Part shown: positions 1 through 8,634 of the stretch, in pieces
Layout: the number at the start of each line of letters is the position of its first letter
How positions within the stretch are numbered: the first letter of the stretch is position 1
Origin: Scandinavium sp036409475
GTDB taxonomy: Bacteria; Pseudomonadota; Gammaproteobacteria; Enterobacterales; Enterobacteriaceae
Assembly: GCF_036409475.1 (NCBI RefSeq)
Contig: NZ_JAYRCK010000008.1
Span: 1 to 64,000, forward strand
DNA length: 64,000 nt
Direction: 5' to 3'
Notes under the pieces: model-generated
What the model saw: the letters and a program-made list of their open reading frames with translations, nothing else
Told to the model about the DNA's origin: nothing
The model's database searches: none
Made by a program: the position numbers and the translations under genes

Positions 1-3000
1 GCATCGGAACAGTCGTGCTGCCCGTCCAGGTGGCGTGACTTATCTGGTCATTCGCCGTCAGACTGTTGAACATGGAGCCGCGCAGCGAGTCAGCGATTGC
101 TGTCAGGTTATACGCCTTGTCGTACAGCCACTGGCGCTGGAGGTTTTTGTGGCGGGTGTCCGGTTCGCTCTGGCTGCCTGCTCGTTGCTGCGTCAGCATC
201 CCGACGGGTGTGTAGCCCAGAGTCTGATAAAAACCGGTCTCGCTGCGGCGCGAGGTTTCCTGGCCGCGCAGGTCGTGCTCAAACGTAAGCGGGTCATGGT
301 CGTTAAGCTGCCAGACTTTCAGCTCTCCCATCAGACCACGGGTGAAGCGCTCGCTAAGTCCGCCAGTGGTGCGCTGCGTGATGAAATCACGTTGTTCATC
401 GTAACCATATTCCGTGCGCCTGCCATTCAGGGTCTCGGCGATGATTTTTCCGCTGTCGTCGTACTCATACGTGACGGTGGCATCGTCATTTTTCGCCTCC
501 ACCAGGCGGCACAGGGTGTCGTAGCGGAAAGTGGTGGCGCTGATAACGCGGTCGCTGTCGCCCTGTGTCACCTCTTCATCGGTGAGCTGGTCGGTCACGT
601 TGTAGCGACGGTTGAGGTGCGTGCCGTCCGGGAAGGTGGTGCAGATACAGCGGCCTGCCACATCGTATTGATAGCGCAGCGTGCGGCCGGTGAAATCCGT
701 CTCGGCGATAAGTTGCCCGGCCTTATCGTACTCCAGCCGGTAGTGTTCGCCAGCAGCATTGGTGATGTTGGTTAAGCGGGTGAGCTTGTCGTAGAGACAT
801 TCCAGCCGTTCGCCATCCGGACGGATGACGGCGGTTAGTAGATCAAAGGCACCATATTCATAACGCGTGGTTTTCCCTTCACCATCGGTGAAACTTTCCT
901 GTAGCTTCTCGCTGTTCTGGCGCAGCAGTTCGCGCACGCCGTCCGGACGATTTATTTCCTCGACGCTGCCCTGTGGTCCGGCATGGCCCTTGCTGTTGCG
1001 GAACTGAGTGGTAAAGCCCAGCGGGTCTTTGACACTTAGCAGGCGGCCGAGGAAATCGGTCTCGGTGTACGTGACGCCGCCATCGGGTGCAACAGTTTTC
1101 TGAACCTGATGCAGGGCGTCATGACTCCAGCTCCAGGTGGCACCACCGGGCAGGATGTGGGCCAATAAATCGCCCTGTTCGTTGTGGCTGAACTGCTGTT
1201 TCCGACCCTGCGGGTCGGTGAGAGTGACGATGCTGCCGTTATCGTCGTAGTCCCATTGCCACACCTTGTTGCCGGGCAGGGTCAGGCTGACTAACTGACC
1301 GTTTTCGTTGTAGTCGTAATACAGACTGTAGCCGCCTGGCAGGGAGACATGGCTGATATCTCCCTCATCGTTGTAATGGTATTTGGTGGTACGACCCAGA
1401 GCGTCGGTGCGGGACAAGAGTTTCGTTCCTTCCCATTCCGAGACTTCTTCTCGCTTCAGTGGGTCGGTGATGCTGGTAACAAGATAGTCTTCATTGTATC
1501 GGTAATGAGTTTCTCCGCCTTCTGCGTCAAGGTAGATGGTGCAGCGAGCTTCATCGTCATAGATAAAATGGTCATTGTAATACCCTTCTGGAGTGGAGAC
1601 GTCAGTAACTCTTCCCGCCCCATCATAGCGGTAACTGACCTGTGTTTTGTCAGTGTCCCGCCAGCGGGTCATCAATCCTTCCGGCGTGTATTCATGCCAC
1701 AAATGGGTAAACTGGAAAGTGTCGCACTCTGCCAGATAACCCTTGTCATCATACTGACAGGTAACAAGGCGCTGGCGCTGCGGGGTCACCAGGTCAATGC
1801 CCATCAGTTGAGACTGCTGCCAGTCAAGCGCGATCGTGTAGCCATCACTGTGGTTAATTTCTGTCAGCAGGCCATCGGTGCGGATGAATTCAATCCGGTT
1901 GCCATAATTGTCATGCAGGGCGGACAGCAGCCAGACACCCGTACTGGCAGGAGAAAATATTCGGGTCTGCTGAGTGCGTCGGTCGAAAACGGCCAGCTCT
2001 CCGGCCATATCACCTGTAAGGCGGTAGTGGCTGACACGGAAGTTGGCTGCATTGTGGAAAATACCGTTCTGCGGGACTGGGAAGTAAAGCACCACGCCAT
2101 CGTAGTCAGTGAAGTGCAGATTGCCGTCATCGTGTACGACCAGTGAACAGGCCCACTCATCCATCCATTTGGGGCCAAATATTCCGGTTTCTTTTGCCCG
2201 GGAACGGTAAAAACGTGAAAGTGTCAGCGGCAAAGAACCGGGCAGACTCAGGACACTGAGTTGCTGAATAAGAGAGCCGGTAACCACATCCACCGGGTCA
2301 CTGGCGCAGAACAGCTCTTTCAGTTTCTCGCCGAGATCCTGTTTTAAATCTTTCCATCCTTTAACAATTCCACCCTTGAGTTTTGCGGCGGCTTCTCTTG
2401 CCGCTTTCGCTGCGGCTCTGGCCGCAGCCCTGGCTGCTTTTGCCGCTTTGGCGGCGGCTTTTGCCGCTGCCTTTGCTGCATCTTTCGCCGCCATCTTACC
2501 GACGGCTTTGGCCCCTTTAACGGCCATCTTTGCTGCTGCTGCCGCATCGCCTATCCCCGGTACCGCGGCAAGCAGTGACATTGCTGCTTCAGCATAGTTT
2601 CCGCGCCCGGCGCTGATAGCCACATTCGCGAGATCTGCCAGTGCGCCAAAGACAGGAATAAATCCCGCCACGTCCAGCCCCGACTGTACCCAGTCCAGCC
2701 AGCCGCCTTCTTCTTTTTCCTCTTCTTCGGTTTCCGGTTCATCCGGCGGGTCAGCATCCTCTGCTGATACACCTGCTGGTGGGGGCTGACCAACAATAAT
2801 TCCAATGGTGTTCCGGTTGTTCATCCAGAACTCATCGTTGTGTCGCAGTATGGGTTTTTGACCAAAGAACACTGTTTCACTATGGCCCAGCGGTTCGCAG
2901 ACCCCCTCCACCGTACCGCTGCTGGTGCCTTTTGCCTGCCCAGCTTTGTCACCGATTGTTTTCGGAATAGCGCTCTGGGCGAGCACGACGGCCGGGAAGC

Positions 3001-3166
3001 CGTTCAATATTACTGTCGGAACCACCCCCACGGCCGTCGCCATATTGGCTGTCACCGGATAGGGGATCGGCGGTGTGGAAGAGCCTTTAGGGGTTTTACA
3101 CACATCCGGTTTGGTGCTGACGACGGTCCATGCTCCGCTCTGGCGGGCAGTATAGTTATCGGCCAT
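1..3166 (-). CDS. Rhs-family T6SS protein with N-terminal PAAR-like (DUF4150) domain, partial
   Basis: The frame is open for 1055 codons from ATG 3166 to the left edge, so the C-terminus, where Rhs toxins lie, is missing. Order seen: a DUF4150 PAAR-like domain (about residues 8-130, starting near VCKTPKGSSTPPIPYPVT); an Asp/Glu-rich stretch (about 145-165); a hydrophobic segment (about 170-205); an Ala/Lys/Arg-rich linker (about 208-265); the Rhs N-terminal motif SDPVDVVTG (about 287); then many YD-type repeats to the edge. PAAR domains cap the VgrG spike, and Rhs shells enclose a C-terminal toxin; both are family knowledge. The start lies 2 bp after the DUF2169 adaptor stop and on the same strand, so vgrG, adaptor and rhs form one delivery operon. 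The toxin type cannot be read here. Confidence 0.93.
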   Translation of the reverse strand, partial: MADNYTARQSGAWTVVSTKPDVCKTPKGSSTPPIPYPVTANMATAVGVVPTVILNGFPAVVLAQSAIPKTIGDKAGQAKGTSSGTVEGVCEPLGHSETVFFGQKPILRHNDEFWMNNRNTIGIIVGQPPPAGVSAEDADPPDEPETEEEEKEEGGWLDWVQSGLDVAGFIPVFGALADLANVAISAGRGNYAEAAMSLLAAVPGIGDAAAAAKMAVKGAKAVGKMAAKDAAKAAAKAAAKAAKAARAAARAAAKAAREAAAKLKGGIVKGWKDLKQDLGEKLKELFCASDPVDVVTGSLIQQLSVLSLPGSLPLTLSRFYRSRAKETGIFGPKWMDEWACSLVVHDDGNLHFTDYDGVVLYFPVPQNGIFHNAANFRVSHYRLTGDMAGELAVFDRRTQQTRIFSPASTGVWLLSALHDNYGNRIEFIRTDGLLTEINHSDGYTIALDWQQSQLMGIDLVTPQRQRLVTCQYDDKGYLAECDTFQFTHLWHEYTPEGLMTRWRDTDKTQVSYRYDGAGRVTDVSTPEGYYNDHFIYDDEARCTIYLDAEGGETHYRYNEDYLVTSITDPLKREEVSEWEGTKLLSRTDALGRTTKYHYNDEGDISHVSLPGGYSLYYDYNENGQLVSLTLPGNKVWQWDYDDNGSIVTLTDPQGRKQQFSHNEQGDLLAHILPGGATWSWSHDALHQVQKTVAPDGGVTYTETDFLGRLLSVKDPLGFTTQFRNSKGHAGPQGSVEEINRPDGVRELLRQNSEKLQESFTDGEGKTTRYEYGAFDLLTAVIRPDGERLECLYDKLTRLTNITNAAGEHYRLEYDKAGQLIAETDFTGRTLRYQYDVAGRCICTTFPDGTHLNRRYNVTDQLTDEEVTQGDSDRVISATTFRYDTLCRLVEAKNDDATVTYEYDDSGKIIAETLNGRRTEYGYDEQRDFITQRTTGGLSERFTRGLMGELKVWQLNDHDPLTFEHDLRGQETSRRSETGFYQTLGYTPVGMLTQQRAGSQSEPDTRHKNLQRQWLYDKAYNLTAIADSLRGSMFNSLTANDQISHATWTGSTTVPM

Positions 3167-3168
3167 AT

Positions 3169-4350
3169 TTATGCGCTCCGTGTTCTGTATCGTGCTTCCA
3201 GCACCCGCACCGGTGGCGTGTTGTTTGGCAGCAGAAAGCGCCAGGTCAGCGCCACGGTCAGTGTGTCAGTATTGATTTCCACGGTGTCCAGCAGCATAGG
3301 CAGCGGCATGCGGTGCCCGCTCATGGCCCGCAGCAACAGGCGCCCCTGGTGTGCTGGAAGGGTGAAATGGATATCACCATTCGGACGAAAACCCGTCAGT
3401 ACAAACTCCGGTCCCGGTAATGGAAAAGGGATACGTTGGTCATCCGGGGCGCAGTTCCAGTAATTAAAATCAAAATCATCCGGCAGCTCAGGATGCTGTG
3501 TTTCCAGCCACTCCTGGTCATAAGTACCTGCCAGCAGCAGGCGCGGCCACCATGTACGACCCACAACACCAAAACCCGCAGGCTGAAATTCAGGCGCAAA
3601 CCAGTCAGCCTTTCCGTCAAGACAGGCCATAAACTGTTTCAGGGTGAACGGGCTGTCGGTGGCGATAATGCGTGGCGCTTCGACCTGGTGAATGCCACAG
3701 GCTTGCAGATGCCACGGCTGTGCGTAACCCAGCCCCAGTGGATTGACCGGGCAGGCCATATGCGCCAGGGGTGGGTTATCCGGGTCAGGATGTTCACGGC
3801 GCTGGGCATCGGTCAGACGATATTCTTCAGGAATACGCCCGGCATACTCACTATCAGCCTCAATGCGGCATTCGCCGCCAAAGGCATAACGGTAATCCAG
3901 TGGCAATGAAGTGAACGGCTCGGGTTCAGTTTCGTACCATTGCCCGGTTAAGGCATGACGCTGGTAAAAGCGTTTTCCCGTCACCTGTAGTTTTTTATCC
4001 AGAATGACGTCACCTGAGGGTGAACGCATCAGCACGCCCGCCGTCATTTCCGGCGCGGCGACGCCACCCGGCGTGTAAGCTGTTCCATTGACGATGATGT
4101 CACAGGCGGGTTTCAGGGGCGCAAGGTCACTTTCACGCAGTACCGGCGAAACATTCATTTCTCCGGAATACTCATCTTCCACACAGAGTGGCAGCGGCGG
4201 GTTTTCCATCAGTTGCGTCCGCCATCGACCCTTTTCATCCTGTATCAGCCGAAAGCCGGTTTTCATGACAACGACGCGATGGCGCTCGTTATGCTTGTCG
4301 TCCATCGCATATTCCATCACTGAAAACGGCGTCAGATTGCGAAATTCCAT
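3169..4350 (-). CDS. DUF2169 T6SS effector adaptor/chaperone
   Basis: 393 aa. The opening MEFRNLTPFSVMEYAMDD and the internal SDLAPLKPACDIIVNGTAY are typical of DUF2169. In other T6SS, DUF2169 proteins act as adaptors that load PAAR-like/Rhs effectors onto VgrG; that role is inferred from the family and from the position between vgrG (9 bp upstream) and the DUF4150-Rhs gene (2 bp downstream). Its partner is therefore likely the PAAR-like head of that Rhs protein. No signal peptide or membrane segment is seen, as expected for a cytoplasmic adaptor. The start has an AGGA element 4 bases before the ATG. Confidence 0.9.
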   Translation of the reverse strand: MEFRNLTPFSVMEYAMDDKHNERHRVVVMKTGFRLIQDEKGRWRTQLMENPPLPLCVEDEYSGEMNVSPVLRESDLAPLKPACDIIVNGTAYTPGGVAAPEMTAGVLMRSPSGDVILDKKLQVTGKRFYQRHALTGQWYETEPEPFTSLPLDYRYAFGGECRIEADSEYAGRIPEEYRLTDAQRREHPDPDNPPLAHMACPVNPLGLGYAQPWHLQACGIHQVEAPRIIATDSPFTLKQFMACLDGKADWFAPEFQPAGFGVVGRTWWPRLLLAGTYDQEWLETQHPELPDDFDFNYWNCAPDDQRIPFPLPGPEFVLTGFRPNGDIHFTLPAHQGRLLLRAMSGHRMPLPMLLDTVEINTDTLTVALTWRFLLPNNTPPVRVLEARYRTRSA

Positions 4351-4359
4351 TTTCCTGCC

Positions 4360-6351
4360 TCAGTTGATGAATACGTCTTTGCCTTTGATATTGGCCGGGC
4401 CGCTGGCCGTAAATTCGAATTCCGTTCCGCTGATGGTGACCTTTCCTCCAGACTCCAGCGTGATGGAGCTGGCACCACACGTCAGCTCAATTTTGTCGCC
4501 AGATTGAATGGTGGCGGTATTGGTGACATCAAGCTTGTAGGTTTTATTTACCGTGATGGTCTGTGCCTGTTTTACGGTTTCGGTATCATTACCCGTGATG
4601 GTTGTTTCCTGGTCGCCGCCAACATCTTTCGTGCGCTTCTCTTTGACATCCAGCTTCTGGTTATTCTGGACGGTGATAGTCTGGTCATGGGCGACAGTGA
4701 CTTTCTGATCGTGCCCGCCTTCCTTTTTGCTGCCGACATTCACCGTCTGGCCGACGCCGACCGTGACAGTCTGGTTATTGGTGATGGTTTCGGTGTGATC
4801 GTGTTTTACCGTGGTCGTCCGGTCATGCAGCACCTCGGTCACCATGTCTTTCTGGGCGTGCATATAGAGCTGTTCTTTGCTGGTCGCATCCTCAAAGCGC
4901 AGTTCGTTAAAGCCACTGCCTTTGTAGGTCTTTGAACGGATGGTCATCTGGGTTTTGGTGCCGGGCAGGCCACCTGGTGAGCGGTTATCCTGGTGATAGG
5001 TACGCCCCATAATGATGGGCTGGTCAGGGTCGCCATTAAGGAAGTCCACTATTACTTCCTGGTTTATACGCGGAATAGCCAGGTTACCGAATCCGGTGCC
5101 TGCCCATGCCTGCGAGACACGTACCCAGCAGGAGCTGGTTTCATCCTTAGGGTTATACCGATCCCAGTGAAACTGCACGCGCACGCGACCATGCTCGTCG
5201 CAGAAAATTTCCTCACCCGCCGGGCCGGTGACGATGGCGCTTTGCGGGCCATCCACTTTGGGTTTGGAATGAAGACGTGGACGCCAGGTGCGGTCGGCCG
5301 GAATGACCGTGAACCGGTTTTCCAGGGTGGTTCCACGCCCCTGGCTGCCATGCAGCGCCTGCGGCTGCGAGCCAGTCAGGGTGCTGCTGATCACCTGCCA
5401 TTCCTGGTTAAGCGTTTCCTGCGGATGGTTTTTCAGCGTAAAACGCGTTCCTGGCCAGAGTTTCGGCGAGTTGCTGATACCACTGGCGGTTTCCGCGTTA
5501 TTGCGTAATGCCTCTATCTGATAGCGGGTAAAATCCTGCCCGTGGCCCTCGTCCTTGAAACGCCCCGGATAGTCATAGATTTCGTATTGTGAGTACTGGC
5601 CGTTCAGGTTTTCGCCCTGTTCACTATATTTTCCCTCCCAGCCGGGAGTCTTGAAGGTGTAATCCTTGCTCAGCACCGAGGAAGGACGAACGCTCGCCTC
5701 ATAATGGAATGTGTTGATACATTCACTGGTGACTTCTGGAGTAGTGTTCGGGTTGAAGGTAATGGCCTCATTCATTGGGGTCAGACCCGCCACATCATCA
5801 CACAACGTCAGCTTCTGATCCGGACCGTTCGGCGCGAGTTTGTTATAATAGAAAATGCCTTCCTCTGCCCACAGGCGAGATAAAAACGCCAGATCGCTTT
5901 CGCCATACTGCACGCAAAATTCACGGGCAGGGTGGTCGGCATTAAAGGAGGGGACCCAGTCAGTAACACCATTCTCATCCAGCAGGGTGGCTGAGATAGT
6001 CTGGATATCCTGCTGTTGGAAAATGCGGAAATTCTGGCGAAATTTGCAGCGCCAAAAAGGAGGGTAGATACTAATTCGATAGCGCATCTGCCAGCGATTG
6101 TTCTCTTTTATCGCAAACTTGGCTACCACTCCGGTGACATAGCGCAATGGCGTTGGCCCTTGCCAGATGATCAGAGTGGCATTTTTTTCAAGTAAATTGC
6201 TAGCAGCTAAACTAAATACTTCACTAGCAACATCTACGTTTAATACAAATGGGACAGAAAAGCATTGGCTTAATTGGAAATTTACAACGGCGAAAGTATC
6301 CGGATTTTGGCCGTCCACTTCCAGAGTAAAACGTAGTCCTTTTAACGACAT
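4360..6351 (-). CDS. vgrG: T6SS spike protein VgrG (TssI), system 1
   Basis: 663 aa. The N-terminal gp27-like part covers roughly residues 1-370. It is followed by a gp5 OB-fold region (EEIFCDEHGRVRVQFHWD, then DETSSCWVRVSQAWAGTGFG) and a C-terminal gp5 beta-helix rich in Thr/Val repeats (TVTVGVGQTVNVG and similar). It stops at KGKDVFIN with no extra domain, so it is a structural spike that carries cargo through the downstream DUF2169 and Rhs proteins. ATG 6351 has AAGGA 9 bases upstream. The trimer tips the Hcp tube and is fired out of the cell; this is family knowledge. Confidence 0.96.
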   Translation of the reverse strand: MSLKGLRFTLEVDGQNPDTFAVVNFQLSQCFSVPFVLNVDVASEVFSLAASNLLEKNATLIIWQGPTPLRYVTGVVAKFAIKENNRWQMRYRISIYPPFWRCKFRQNFRIFQQQDIQTISATLLDENGVTDWVPSFNADHPAREFCVQYGESDLAFLSRLWAEEGIFYYNKLAPNGPDQKLTLCDDVAGLTPMNEAITFNPNTTPEVTSECINTFHYEASVRPSSVLSKDYTFKTPGWEGKYSEQGENLNGQYSQYEIYDYPGRFKDEGHGQDFTRYQIEALRNNAETASGISNSPKLWPGTRFTLKNHPQETLNQEWQVISSTLTGSQPQALHGSQGRGTTLENRFTVIPADRTWRPRLHSKPKVDGPQSAIVTGPAGEEIFCDEHGRVRVQFHWDRYNPKDETSSCWVRVSQAWAGTGFGNLAIPRINQEVIVDFLNGDPDQPIIMGRTYHQDNRSPGGLPGTKTQMTIRSKTYKGSGFNELRFEDATSKEQLYMHAQKDMVTEVLHDRTTTVKHDHTETITNNQTVTVGVGQTVNVGSKKEGGHDQKVTVAHDQTITVQNNQKLDVKEKRTKDVGGDQETTITGNDTETVKQAQTITVNKTYKLDVTNTATIQSGDKIELTCGASSITLESGGKVTISGTEFEFTASGPANIKGKDVFIN

Positions 6352-6528
6352 ATCTATTCATCCTTATGTTAGATTTTTATTTGAAAATTGAAGGGGCAAA
6401 TCACAAACATCAGATATGGGGGGTATTAAGAGAGTTCTGAGTTTGAGAGAACGCTAGCTACTTTTTAAAACAAAGCCCCTGCTTAATAATTTAGATGATT
6501 TCAAACTCTGTGTACTGCTTATCTGTTA
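6352..6528. other. Noncoding gap upstream of vgrG
   Basis: AT-rich spacer of 177 bp between vgrG and a small membrane-protein gene on the same strand. I see no ORF with a plausible start and no clear hairpin terminator. It may contain the vgrG promoter. Confidence 0.4.
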
Positions 6529-6852
6529 TTATCTATATGGTCGGCGTGCGGCAATATAAGGTAATAAGCTAATGAAGCTCAATCCAAATGATATGTAGTA
6601 CAAAGGGATGTTGTCACTGATATCAATATTAAAAAAAGGTATAGTGCCAAAGTTAAATACATATAAGTGAAATACAGGAAATATCATCGATGTAACTATT
6701 GCATAAATATGGTGTATTGGGCTTTCTGTGTTTAAGAGTTTTTTTAGGCTATTAAAATTAACATACATACCAAGCAGAGAGAGAAATACGTAGATAAAAT
6801 TGGTTTTATCAGTAAATATTGTCATAATAATGTTTATTAATCTGAATTCCAT
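6529..6852 (-). CDS. Small membrane protein, candidate T6SS immunity protein (copy 1)
   Basis: 107 aa from ATG 6852; ATG 6825 (MTIFTDKTNF) is an alternative, and neither has ideal Shine-Dalgarno spacing. Three hydrophobic segments are visible (around FIYVFLSLLGMYVNF, IYAIVTSMIFPVFHLYVF and YYISFGLSFISLLPYI), so it is an integral membrane protein. It is very AT-rich compared with the T6SS genes. The adjacent locus 6888-7203 encodes a clear paralogue with the same layout (DNIPLYY near the end, xARR tail). I do not recognise a named family. Position among effector genes and small size fit an immunity role, which is inference. Confidence 0.6.
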   Translation of the reverse strand: MEFRLINIIMTIFTDKTNFIYVFLSLLGMYVNFNSLKKLLNTESPIHHIYAIVTSMIFPVFHLYVFNFGTIPFFNIDISDNIPLYYISFGLSFISLLPYIAARRPYR

Positions 6853-6887
6853 CCTCAGTAAGATTGTCTCTGTCACTCCATGTGTTT

Positions 6888-7203
6888 CTATGTATACAGT
6901 CGCCTTGCGACTATGTAAGGTAATGCACTGAACCATGCGAGCCCAAAGGAAGTGTAATATAGTGGGATGTTATCATTCAATTCGATATCAAGAAAAGGTA
7001 TCCTTCCAAAATTGAAAACACAAAAAATGAAAAATAGGGGCAATCAATGACACTAATAATGCATAGAAATTTTTTGTTGACTCTTCTTGGGTTAGCAATC
7101 TCTTTAAGATATTAAAGTTAATGTATAGCCAGAATAAAGATAAAATCACACGCAAGAAATTTGTTTTATTCGTCAAGGATGAGAGAGGGATGGAGGCATC
7201 CAT
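6888..7203 (-). pseudogene. Frameshifted paralogue of the small membrane protein (copy 2)
   Basis: The first 71 codons from ATG 7203 (TNKTNFLRVILSLFWLYINF...) match copy 1 and then stop at about 6988. Shifting frame at the run of four T's near 7002-7005 restores the rest of the protein (GRIPFLDIELNDNIPLYYTSFGL...VARRLYT) down to a TAG at 6888-6890, aligning with copy 1 throughout. So a single extra base has broken the gene, or the base is a sequencing error. Upstream, an open frame from ATG 7292 (MEIKVMDPEDRMMN...) runs into this gene at a CT repeat near 7177 and could be a longer original N-terminus. Function unknown; perhaps a decayed immunity gene. Confidence 0.62.
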
Positions 7204-7454
7204 TCATTATCCATCCATGTATTTACTAAATCATTTGTGCTGATTAATATGTTCATCATTCGATCTTCTGGGTCCATTACTTTAATTTCCATTGTTGTCA
7301 TATCCCAAAATAAATATATGCTTATATACTGATAAAGAATTGGTTGTCTCCTGTGGGCTAATATCTAAATATGTTTGTGTAAAAATATTGTTATTTTACA
7401 AGTTGGACCTATTTTTATAATTTTCACCTTGACTTGAACCTAATTGGATGTAAA
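7204..7454. other. AT-rich gap with a short open frame
   Basis: The only coding signal is the minus-strand open frame 7292 to about 7200 (MEIKVMDPEDRMMNILIS...), which may be the out-of-frame N-terminus of the pseudogene next to it. The remaining bases are AT-rich with no recognisable element. Confidence 0.35.
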
Positions 7455-7805
7455 TTAGTTATGGTCTTTTTTATTTATTTCTTTTATGACTTTTCTGGCC
7501 TTGTATCCTTGTGACAATGGTGCGAAAAGGTCAAGTATTAAATAAATTATACATAATATACCGATGGAGAGTAAAATTCGCCCAATAGTGTGTCCATGCT
7601 TTTCGCTGAGTTGGATATATGAGTGAAAGATCAAAAAAAATGTTAAGACGTGTATAAGTAAGGAACGAGGGAAACGTCGAGAAAGTTCAAAAATAGTGTC
7701 ATAAAGTGGGGTTGCATATTTTTCTGATATTTTTTTTAAATTTTTTATTTGTTTCTTTGAGAACTTTTTATTAAGCATTGTTTTTATCAATTCATCTTCA
7801 TTCAT
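7455..7805 (-). CDS. Small two-helix membrane protein, candidate immunity protein for the DUF4225-like effector
   Basis: 116 aa. A charged, Lys-rich N-terminal part (about residues 1-45) is followed by two membrane segments (SLLIHVLTFFLIFHSYI and IGRILLSIGILCIIYLILDLF) and a basic tail. ATG 7805 has AGGGTG about 6 bases upstream. Before the IS1 insertion this gene lay about 75 bp downstream of the DUF4225-like gene on the same strand, the usual place for a cognate immunity gene. I recognise no named family, so the immunity role rests on position and topology. The AT-rich composition contrasts with the T6SS core genes. Confidence 0.6.
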   Translation of the reverse strand: MNEDELIKTMLNKKFSKKQIKNLKKISEKYATPLYDTIFELSRRFPRSLLIHVLTFFLIFHSYIQLSEKHGHTIGRILLSIGILCIIYLILDLFAPLSQGYKARKVIKEINKKDHN

Positions 7806-7882
7806 TTAAGCACCCTAAAAATTTAAAGTGATGATTTTACTGAGGTCATGATAGTGCATGATGCAATGATGTTGCAACTAAT

Positions 7883-7890
7883 AGTCATTA
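7883..7890. repeat. Left target-site duplication of the IS1-family element
   Basis: AGTCATTA directly abuts the left inverted repeat and is repeated exactly at 8640-8647. IS1-family elements commonly make 8-9 bp duplications. Confidence 0.93.
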
Positions 7891-7945
7891 GGTGATGCCT
7901 CTAATTAGTTGAATTGATGTATAATGCTCACTTTGAGGTTCCCTC

Positions 7946-8218
7946 ATGGCCACCGCTGTTGTTCATTGTCCCCGTTGTCAGTCTGCTCAGGTTTATCGCC
8001 ATGGTCAAAACCCTAAAGGCCGTGACCGATTTCGCTGCCGTGACTGCCACCGTGTTTTTCTCCTCACTTACACCTATGAAGCCCGTAAACCCGGTGTCAA
8101 AGAGCAGATAACCGAAATGGCTTTCAACGGGGCTGGTATCCGTGATACCGCCAGGACGCTCAAAATCGGCATTAACACCGTCATCCGCACTTTAAAAAAC
8201 TCGCGCCAAAGCGAATAA
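7946..8218 (+). CDS. insA: IS1-family InsA
   Basis: 90 aa with a zinc-finger-like CPRC...CRDC arrangement at residues 8-36 followed by a helix-turn-helix region (ITEMAFNGAGIRDTARTLKIGINTVIR). In IS1, InsA alone binds the IS ends and represses transposition; fused to InsB by -1 frameshifting it forms the transposase. The slippery AAAAAAC lies at 8194-8200, shortly before the insA stop. Confidence 0.93.
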   Translation: MATAVVHCPRCQSAQVYRHGQNPKGRDRFRCRDCHRVFLLTYTYEARKPGVKEQITEMAFNGAGIRDTARTLKIGINTVIRTLKNSRQSE

Positions 8219-8244
8219 CCTCCTCTCCGGTCGCCCATGCCGAT

Positions 8245-8625
8245 GTGGCGCTTATTTGCGAACTCGATGAGCAATGGAGCTTTGTCGGCAGTAAAGCCCG
8301 TCAGCACTGGCTTTGGTATGCATACAACACCAAAACAGGCGGCATTCTGGCTTATACATTTGGGCCACGGACGGATGAAACCTGCCGTGAACTGCTGGCC
8401 CTGCTCACACCGTTTAATATCGGGATGATAACCAGCGATGACTGGGGCAGTTATGCCCGGGAAGTGCCGAAAGAGAAGCATCTGACCGGTAAAATTGAGC
8501 GTAACAATCTGACGCTAAGAACCCGCATCAAGCGCCTGGTCCGAAAAACAATCTGCTTCTCACGCTCTGTCGAGCTGCATGAAAAGGTCATCGGGGCCTT
8601 CATTGAAAAATACATGTTCTACTAA
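8245..8625 (+). CDS. insB: IS1-family InsB (C-terminal part of the InsAB' transposase)
   Basis: 126 aa counted from the GTG at 8245, but the functional frame begins at the frameshift site near 8194 and is in the -1 frame relative to insA, as in IS1. Candidate DDE residues are the Asp in CELDEQW, the Asp in TSDDWGSY and the Glu in GKIERNN. The gene is open to the end near the right inverted repeat. Confidence 0.93.
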   Translation: MALICELDEQWSFVGSKARQHWLWYAYNTKTGGILAYTFGPRTDETCRELLALLTPFNIGMITSDDWGSYAREVPKEKHLTGKIERNNLTLRTRIKRLVRKTICFSRSVELHEKVIGAFIEKYMFY

Positions 8626-8634
8626 TTGGACGCA

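Noticed and set aside
2376..2597. Ala-rich plus-strand ORF resembling a membrane peptide
   Set aside because: Antisense of the Ala/Lys-rich linker of the Rhs gene; low complexity gives it a false hydrophobic look.
4504..4935. 143-codon plus-strand ORF inside vgrG
   Set aside because: It arises from the antisense of the repetitive gp5 beta-helix region of vgrG.
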